Positions 58,676 to 64,000 of a stretch of DNA of 64,000 bases are shown one piece after another; positions within the stretch are counted from its first letter, which is position 1; every line of letters begins with the position of its first letter. The stretch spans positions 1-64,000 of the forward strand of contig CAZBPM010000023.1 in assembly GCA_964493785.1 (NCBI GenBank), in the 5' to 3' direction. The DNA comes from Hyphomicrobium_A sp964493785 (GTDB lineage Bacteria > Pseudomonadota > Alphaproteobacteria > Rhizobiales > Hyphomicrobiaceae). Below the pieces are notes generated by a model. It was not told where the DNA came from, made no database searches, and saw only the letters and a list, made by a program, of their open reading frames with translations. The position numbers were made by a program, and so were the translations under genes.

Positions 58676-59122
58676 ATGGACCTGGACGAGCATAGAGCCC
58701 GTGTGATCCTCGAGTCGACACTCGCGGCCTGGAGCAACGCGGACATCGACGCCCTCGTTTCTCATTTTGTCGATGACATGACCTACTTCTGCAATACCGG
58801 CGGACCCGATGGCGGCCCCCTAACGATAGTGGGAAAGCGCACCTACCGGGAAATGCTGCAGCAAATTGTCAATGTCGCCGAAAGCGTCTGTGTCTCCGAG
58901 TACTTCCGTTTCGCCAATGGCGTCGGTCGGGCCAAGATCGAGTGCTATATCCGGCACAAGACGACGCGCCACACGCTCGTTGGATCGTATCGCCAGCTCA
59001 TTACCTATCGTGGCGATAGGATTGAGCGCATGGAGGAATTCCACGACGCCGCCAAGATGATCGCGTTCTGGCAGATGATCTCCGGCGAAGCAGCGATCGA
59101 GAAGGCGCTGCTCGCCGACTAG
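58676..59122 (+). CDS. NTF2-like (SnoaL-type) protein, paralog 2
   Basis: A 148-residue NTF2-fold protein: helix ESTLAAWSNADIDALVSHF, MTYFCNTGGPDGG, and the end IERMEEFHDAAKMIAFWQM. It shares with the protein at 22211 the order AW-x3-DI, MTY-x-x-N-x-G and R-x-EFHDA, so the two are paralogs 36 kb apart. Catalytic residues cannot be assigned. The ATG at 58676 is preferred because it matches the paralog's start; GGGA precedes it. Confidence 0.82.
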   Translation: MDLDEHRARVILESTLAAWSNADIDALVSHFVDDMTYFCNTGGPDGGPLTIVGKRTYREMLQQIVNVAESVCVSEYFRFANGVGRAKIECYIRHKTTRHTLVGSYRQLITYRGDRIERMEEFHDAAKMIAFWQMISGEAAIEKALLAD

Positions 59123-59138
59123 ATCTTCCAGCGCGGTA

Positions 59139-59342
59139 TTAGCGGCGCCATCTCCACCACCAGTTGCGATGCGCGCGCCAGCGACGCCAGCCCGCCTTGT
59201 CGACCAGAACCGATGCCTGCGCGCTGCTGCCAGGAATGGCGCTTAGCCCCGCTACCGGTGCCGCCTGTACAGGTGCGCTGACAACCGCCGCGCCGATCGC
59301 CAGAGCGCCCGCGAGCACACAGATTTTAAGATGCTGCTGCAT
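59139..59342 (-). CDS. Small secreted Trp/Arg-rich protein, 67 aa
   Basis: A 67-residue protein with a clear signal peptide (LAGALAIGAAVVSAPVQA, cleavage likely after AQA or nearby), leaving a mature chain of about 39 residues. The last 16 residues, WRRWRAHRNWWWRWRR, hold 6 Trp and 7 Arg. GAGGAGGG precedes the ATG, strong support for translation. The cationic aromatic tail recalls membrane-active peptides or a surface-binding tail; function is unknown. It converges with the NTF2-like gene, 16 bases apart. Confidence 0.7.
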   Translation of the reverse strand: MQQHLKICVLAGALAIGAAVVSAPVQAAPVAGLSAIPGSSAQASVLVDKAGWRRWRAHRNWWWRWRR

Positions 59343-59538
59343 GAAAGATCCCTCCTCGAAACGTCTACCCGACGTTCTCAGGAAGGTTATCTCAAGCGCG
59401 CAAAAACGCTCTTAGACCCGGCAATTCAACTTGCTTCAAAATTTCAGGATTCACCGAGCAAGCTCGGCAGCACTGCGCTGGAAACTCACCACCAGCTTCG
59501 CTCGCGCGGAGCAGTCCGGCGCCACTCCCTTTCGCCGA

Positions 59539-60585
59539 TCAAGCCCCGGCCAATGGAAACCGCAGGACTGCATGCGTCCCTCGCGCCGTCGGCGCGTAGA
59601 CCAGTTCCGCTCCGAGCCTGATCGACATGCTCTTGATGACGCGCGTCCCCAGCCCAGTGCCTGCGGGGCTCGGAGATGAGGTCGGAAGTCCGACGCCATC
59701 GTCCGAAACACTCAAGCATCCAGCATCCTGATCGCGTGTAACGCTGACTCGTATGTCGCCCCGGGCATCTGCGGAATACGCATACTTATAAGCGTTCGTG
59801 ACCAGTTCAGTAACGATGATGCCGAGTGACACCGCCTTGTCTGTCGGAAGGCTGATCGGCGTCGCTGCGAGAGAAATCTCGTGGTCGCTGCCCCACGCCA
59901 GCATCGAGGTCCGCAGCTCTTCGACAAGTCCCCCTAGATAGGACCGAAGATCGATCATCTGGACGTCGTCGGACGTATAGAGCCGGCGATGCACACCCGC
60001 GATCGCCATGATCCTCGCCTGCATCTCATCGAGCGCACGCAGCGCTGACGGATCGGAAACCGTCGTGCGCTGCAAGTTGGTCAGCGCGGCGACGATAGCC
60101 AGTGAATTGGCGACGCGGTGGTTGACCTCGCGCAGCAAAAGCTCGGCCCGGTCGCGGGCCTGTATCACAGCAAGGTCCGCCGCAGCCTTGTCCCGCCGCA
60201 GCTTCTCCTGCTCGAGCGCGGTCTCGATCGCCTGCGCGAGCAGATCGTAGAAATGCCCCTGCACGTCCTTCCAGACGTAATCGACCGCACCGGCTTTGAG
60301 CGCCGAAACGGCCACGCGTGCGTCGTCGGCTCCCGTCACGTAGATGACGGGCGGCGCGTCCGGCAGCGATCGTATCAGCGGGAGTGCATCGAGGCCGGTC
60401 TGCCCGGGCATATAGTGATCAAGCGCGATGACATCGAAGCGCGCCTCGGACAGCAGCTTTATGCCGTCATCGACCGACGTCGCGGCAACAACGCTGTGCC
60501 CTCGGGCCTCCAGCGCCTTCTGGACCAATCGCCCCAGCCCCGGATCGTCGTCAATGTACAGAACTCTAGCAGCCCGATCTGTCAC
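59539..60585 (-). CDS. Response regulator-histidine kinase hybrid (REC-HisKA_2)
   Basis: A 348-residue soluble protein. The N-terminal REC domain has D12-D14 acidic residues, phospho-acceptor D56 (IALDHYMPG) and K106. A HisKA_2-type kinase domain follows, with H156 in LLREVNHRVANSL, then a HATPase domain (VTELVTNAYKYA, DDGVGL, GLGTRVI). Such kinases lie downstream in relays, and HisKA_2/HWE kinases often act on PhyR in the general stress response. It overlaps the preceding regulator gene by 4 bases. Confidence 0.9.
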   Translation of the reverse strand: MTDRAARVLYIDDDPGLGRLVQKALEARGHSVVAATSVDDGIKLLSEARFDVIALDHYMPGQTGLDALPLIRSLPDAPPVIYVTGADDARVAVSALKAGAVDYVWKDVQGHFYDLLAQAIETALEQEKLRRDKAAADLAVIQARDRAELLLREVNHRVANSLAIVAALTNLQRTTVSDPSALRALDEMQARIMAIAGVHRRLYTSDDVQMIDLRSYLGGLVEELRTSMLAWGSDHEISLAATPISLPTDKAVSLGIIVTELVTNAYKYAYSADARGDIRVSVTRDQDAGCLSVSDDGVGLPTSSPSPAGTGLGTRVIKSMSIRLGAELVYAPTARGTHAVLRFPLAGA

Positions 60586-61028
60586 TGCGTCTCCGGCACC
60601 TGCATCACGGCGAAGAACAAGCCGAGCTGCCGAATTGCGTTGGCGAAATTCTCGTAATCGACTGGCTTGGTGATGTAGACGTTTGCCCCAAGGTCGTAGC
60701 AGCGCTGGATCTCGCGCGCGTCATCGGTCGTCGTGAGAACAATGACAGGCGAGCGCCGCGTATGCTGGTTGCTCTTGATCTTCTCGAGGATCGAGATTCC
60801 GGTCATGTCGGGCAGGTTCAAATCGAGCAGGACAAGGAGCTGCTTCCCAGCGCTCACCTCTCCGGAACCGTCCGGACCCAGGAGATACGCGAGCGCCTCC
60901 GTCCCGTTGGTAAACGCCGTCAACTCGTTGTTGACGCCGGCACGGCGAATGTTCCGTTCGATGAGTCGCGCATGACCTTCGTCATCCTCGATCATCACGA
61001 TGCCAACGGGTTTACCCTCTGAGCTCAC
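60582..61028 (-). CDS. Single-domain response regulator (Rcp1-like)
   Basis: A 148-residue REC-only protein: acidic E14-D15-D16, phospho-acceptor D69 (LLDLNLPDMTG), T100 and K121 (ITKPVDYENF). The extended loop around residues 50-62 is typical of Rcp1-type regulators paired with bacteriophytochrome or CHASE3 kinases. It overlaps the upstream kinase gene by 17 bases and the downstream gene by 4, so the three are one unit; it probably shuttles phosphate between the two kinases. Confidence 0.92.
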   Translation of the reverse strand: MSSEGKPVGIVMIEDDEGHARLIERNIRRAGVNNELTAFTNGTEALAYLLGPDGSGEVSAGKQLLVLLDLNLPDMTGISILEKIKSNQHTRRSPVIVLTTTDDAREIQRCYDLGANVYITKPVDYENFANAIRQLGLFFAVMQVPETQ

Positions 61029-62514
61029 CGGTGCGCTCCAATACAGTTCGAATGTTACGGGGAAGCTTTACCTGAAACGTCGTTCCTTTTCCAATCTCCG
61101 ACGTCAGCGTGATTTCCCCTCCCATGCGCCGCACCAGCGCGCGCACGTGTGCAAGCCCAATTCCCTCGCCCGGTTTGTCTTGTGCTCCGGCACGCCTAAA
61201 TAGGTCGAACACGCGATCGAAATCGGCGGCAGCGATACCGCGCCCGTTATCCTCGACTTCGACAAAAATTGCTCCGTCACGGCTCGGTCGTGCTTTGACG
61301 TGGACGAGAGGTGGCCGCCCTGTCGCCTGGTACTTCACCGCGTTGTCCACAAGGTTACCGAACACCTGCTCCAGCGCCAGCCGATCGCTGATGATGGTCG
61401 GCAGCGGCCCCTCGACGACCATCTCTCCACCCGCGTCGACGAACTGATGTTGAACGCTCGCCGAAATTCCAGCGAACAAGGCAGTGAGATCGATGGCCTC
61501 CGGATTGAGTGTGCGACGGCCCTCACGCGACAACTTCAGAATGGCGTTGATGAGAGCATCCATCTTCTTCGTGGACGCCTGGATGAAGGAAATGGCTTCC
61601 GGTATATCGGTCTCCACTGCAGCACGGGCCGCGTCTGCCGATGGCAACGCATCGAACCCTGCATCGGCGGTGACCGCGCGCAGAGACTCCAGCGCGGTCC
61701 TAAGCTCCGCCGTGAAGCCCATGACGTTGACGAGTGGCGCCCTGAGATCGTGGCTGACGATATAAGCGAAGCGCTGCACCTCTTCGTTTGCGCGCTGCAG
61801 ATCCGCCGTCCGCTCCAGAACCCGCAACTCGAGTCCGGCGTTGAGCGCCACCACTTCCGCTCTCGCCTTGACGATCTCGCGCGTATGGGTCGCAAGCGCC
61901 CATCCCGCGCCGCCGCCCGCCAGAATGATCAGTAAGCCGCCCCCGATGACGCTCCACTGCAGGATGCGTGCGTTCCCTTGCTGGCTGACCACCGCTGCAT
62001 TGAGACGCTGTTCGACCGTTTCCCGCTTGTCGCGGACGAGAGTGCGTATGCGGTCCATGAGCTCTTTGCCCAGATCCGACCGCACCACGACCATCGCCTC
62101 GTCGACCCTGCCGGCCCTCTTCAGTTCAACCGTCCGCGACAGCTCTTCGAGCTTCTCGTGTATCGCAATCTTGATCTCACTGAGAAACTCTTGGCTGTCC
62201 TGGCGCCGCTGCAGGACCTCCTCCAACGCTGTGAGGTGCTGGTCCGTCTTGCTCACCGCCTCGCGGTACGGCGCCAGATAGCGATCCTCGCCGGTAAGCA
62301 GGTATCCGCGCTGGCCGGTTTCTGCGTCCTGAAGCACAGAAAGCAAATCGAGCATCGCGCCGCGTATTTCGCGCGTTGCCAGCACCTCGTCCATCGAATA
62401 GCGGGTGCGCTCCAACATCCAAAACGACAGGCCGACCATCGTCAGCAGGATGAGCATCCCGATGGCCGTAAACACAGCAGTCGCGCGAACGAGAGTAACT
62501 TTGTTTGTCGCCAC
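61012..62514 (-). CDS. CHASE3 membrane sensor histidine kinase
   Basis: A 500-residue kinase: membrane helix 1 (about 12-34), a periplasmic CHASE3 domain (about 38-180, with LQDAETGQRGYLLTGEDRYL), membrane helix 2 (about 187-208), a short coiled coil (213-250), HisKA with H255 (YIVSHDLRAPLVN), and HATPase (VFGNLVDNAVKY, DNGRGI, GEGIGL). All motifs are intact. First gene of the three-gene phosphorelay; the signal is unknown. Confidence 0.93.
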   Translation of the reverse strand: MATNKVTLVRATAVFTAIGMLILLTMVGLSFWMLERTRYSMDEVLATREIRGAMLDLLSVLQDAETGQRGYLLTGEDRYLAPYREAVSKTDQHLTALEEVLQRRQDSQEFLSEIKIAIHEKLEELSRTVELKRAGRVDEAMVVVRSDLGKELMDRIRTLVRDKRETVEQRLNAAVVSQQGNARILQWSVIGGGLLIILAGGGAGWALATHTREIVKARAEVVALNAGLELRVLERTADLQRANEEVQRFAYIVSHDLRAPLVNVMGFTAELRTALESLRAVTADAGFDALPSADAARAAVETDIPEAISFIQASTKKMDALINAILKLSREGRRTLNPEAIDLTALFAGISASVQHQFVDAGGEMVVEGPLPTIISDRLALEQVFGNLVDNAVKYQATGRPPLVHVKARPSRDGAIFVEVEDNGRGIAAADFDRVFDLFRRAGAQDKPGEGIGLAHVRALVRRMGGEITLTSEIGKGTTFQVKLPRNIRTVLERTGELRG

Positions 62515-62540
62515 TAGTACCCGGTATCAGCGAAAGGGCC

Positions 62541-62557
62541 GCCGATATAATCGGCGA
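62541..62557 (-). terminator. Weak hairpin after pnp
   Basis: A 7-base-pair stem CGCCGAT/ATCGGCG with a 3-base loop lies about 18 bases past the pnp stop, before the kinase gene. On the minus strand it is followed by only CCCTTT, so it is a weak terminator at best. Confidence 0.35.
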
Positions 62558-62574
62558 CCCCTGCATTTTGTTCC

Positions 62575-64000
62575 TTAGCCTGCTTCACGATCGCGCCGTG
62601 GCGGACGGCGGTCTCGACCGCCGCCGCCGCCACCTTCGCGGTCACGGCGCGGTGGCCGCGTGGCAGACATCTCCGGCTCGGGCTCGTCGCCTTCTGCGCG
62701 CGGAATTTCCTCACCGGTCGTCTGATCGATGATCTTCATCGACAGGCGTGTCTTGCCGCGCTCGTCGAAGCCCAGAAGCTTCACGTAGACTTCCTGGCCT
62801 TCCTTCACGACCTCGCCGACCGTTGCCGGACGACCCGGCGCGAGCTGCGAGATATGCACGAGGCCATCCTTGGCGCCGAAGAAGTTCACGAACGCACCGA
62901 AGTCCATGATCTTCACGACCTTGCCCTTGTAGATCGTGCCGATCTCCGGGTCCGAAGCGATCTCCTTGATCCGCTTCAGGGCAGCTTCGATCGACTCGCG
63001 CTTGGCGGCAGCGACCTTCACCGTGCCGTCGTCGCTGATATCGACCTTGGCACCCGACTCCGCGACGATCTCGCGAATGACCGAGCCGCCCGATCCGATG
63101 ACCTCACGGATCTTGTCGGTCGGGATCTTGATCGTCTCGATGCGCGGCGCGTGCTCGCCGAGTTCCGTGCGCGNNNNNNNNNNCTTCGACATTTCGCCGA
63201 GGATGTGGAGCCGGCCTTCGCGCGCCTGATCGAGCGCGACCCGCATGATCTCCTCGGTAATGCCGGTGATCTTGATGTCCATCTGCAGCGACGTGACACC
63301 CTTCTCTGTGCCGGCCACCTTGAAGTCCATGTCGCCGAGATGATCCTCATCGCCGAGAATATCGGACAGAACGGCGAAGCTCTCGCCCTCCTTGATGAGG
63401 CCCATCGCGATACCCGCCACCGGCGACGTGATCGGAACGCCGNNNNNNNNNNGCGTCCATCAGTGCCAGCGAGGTGCCGCACACTGTAGCCCTCGACGAC
63501 GAGCCGTTCGACTCGGTGATCTCAGAGACGACGCGGATCGTGTAGGGGAAATCCTCCTGCACCGGCATCACCGGACGGATGGCGCGCCATGCGAGCTTGC
63601 CGTGGCCGATCTCGCGGCGACCCGGCGAGCCCATGCGGCCCGTCTCACCCACCGAGAATGGCGGGNNNNNNNNNNAGGAAGCGCTCTTTGCGGGTGCCTT
63701 CCAGCGCGTCGACGAACTGCTCGTCCTCGCCCGTGCCGAGCGTCGCAACCACGAGGGCCTGCGTCTCGCCGCGGGTGAACAGTGCCGAGCCGTGCGTGCG
63801 CGGCAGGACGTGCACATCAGACACGATCGGACGCACCGTGGTGAGATCGCGACCGTCGATACGGCGGCCGGTCTTGACGATGTCGCCGCGCACGATCTCG
63901 CTTTCCAGCGCCTTGAACGTGCCCGACAGCAGCACCTGCTCGTTCGGATCATCCGGGCACTCGACTCCGGCCTTCACCTTCGCCTTGGCCTGATCCTTCA
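62575..64000 (-). CDS. pnp: Polyribonucleotide nucleotidyltransferase, 3' part (5' end beyond window; three N gaps)
   Basis: The C-terminal roughly 60 percent of PNPase, a phosphorolytic 3'-5' exoribonuclease of the degradosome. Visible in order are RRIDGRDLTTVRPIVSDV (start of the second RNase PH domain), GETQALVVATLGTGEDEQ, CGTSLALMDA, then a KH domain (IREVIGSGGSVIREI) and an S1 domain (GKVVKIMDFGAFVNFFGAKDGLVHIS). It ends in an Arg/Gly/Asp-rich tail. Runs of 10 Ns break it at 63174-63183, 63443-63452 and 63666-63675, and the frame shifts across the last two. These are assembly gaps, not mutations, so the gene is probably intact. Confidence 0.93.
63174..63183. other. Assembly gap (10 N) in pnp
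   Basis: The frame is kept across the gap; from PNPase conservation about 13 bases would be expected here. Confidence 0.9.
63443..63452. other. Assembly gap (10 N) in pnp
   Basis: Joining the flanks with no missing base gives the conserved LMDAGVPI, so the true gap may be zero. Confidence 0.85.
63666..63675. other. Assembly gap (10 N) in pnp
   Basis: The flanks read KERF and PPFSVGETGRMG in different frames; the conserved PNPase spacing suggests about 15 missing bases. Confidence 0.85.

Noticed and set aside
59343..59538. Further small genes between the Trp/Arg-rich gene and the hybrid kinase
   Set aside because: Open frames here lack ribosome sites and overlap the kinase end.
62549..62574. 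EcfG-like site (GGAAC with CGAT) before the CHASE3 kinase
   Set aside because: The -35 and 16-base spacer fit, but the -10 reads CGATT instead of CGTTT, so it does not meet the consensus.

Overview
The window is draft chromosomal sequence from an alphaproteobacterium, most likely of the order Hyphomicrobiales (Rhizobiales); a Hyphomicrobium-like lineage is a guess. The evidence is a 16S rRNA fragment with an alphaproteobacterial sequence and leader, an irr-fabA-fabB-fabI cluster, a DUF4167 protein, a tRNA-His of the alphaproteobacterial type (no G-1, A73), and EcfG-type promoters. GC content is high. The left edge cuts into a 16S gene and pnp at the right edge holds three 10-N gaps, so this is an assembled draft. 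I see no insertion sequence, prophage, CRISPR array or integron.

Layout. 1-1521: the 5' part of a 16S gene on the minus strand, with boxA and two tandem promoters upstream. 1522-8516: M23 peptidase, ClpB with a heat-shock-like promoter, a MOSC protein and a DUF4167 protein. 8889-15408: a minus-strand housekeeping run lysC, ptsP, a membrane HTH protein, prfA, prmC. 15636-20683: ubiG, a lipoprotein, a periplasmic glucan protein, a membrane protein, then a short stress block. That block is a NepR-like anti-sigma gene translationally coupled to a single-domain response regulator, followed by a DUF3309 micro-protein. Three EcfG-type promoters (GGAAC-N16/17-CGTT) lie within about 4 kb here, ahead of the lipoprotein, nepR-like and DUF3309 genes. 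This is the most interesting part of the window.

20680-36324: MFS exporter, NTF2-like protein, tRNA-His, phasin, soluble histidine kinase, a ferric-iron ABC importer (binding protein and fused permease, no ATPase nearby) with an 11-cysteine protein of unknown function between them, a deacylase, an AsmA-like protein, a sodium:solute symporter pair followed by glpD, and a TPR protein. 36497-47461: coaBC-dut, cysK, moeB-like, DUF4189, a 2-hydroxyacid dehydrogenase, an SH3 protein, irr diverging from fabA-fabB-fabI, and murI. 47585-54420: csoR and copA around a shared operator, a Spy/CpxP-like protein with an internal duplication, and aguA-aguB (agmatine to putrescine) separated by two long inverted repeats. 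54417-64000: an FAD oxidase, glycerate kinase, an NAD-binding protein, a second NTF2-like paralog, a tiny Trp/Arg-rich secreted protein, a three-gene phosphorelay (CHASE3 kinase, response regulator, REC-HisKA_2 kinase) and the 3' part of pnp.

Themes linking the genes are stress signalling (EcfG promoters, NepR-like protein, HisKA_2 kinase, ClpB), iron and copper handling (ABC importer, Irr, CsoR/CopA) and envelope functions. Function calls rest on motif and family recognition by reading; no database search was run.
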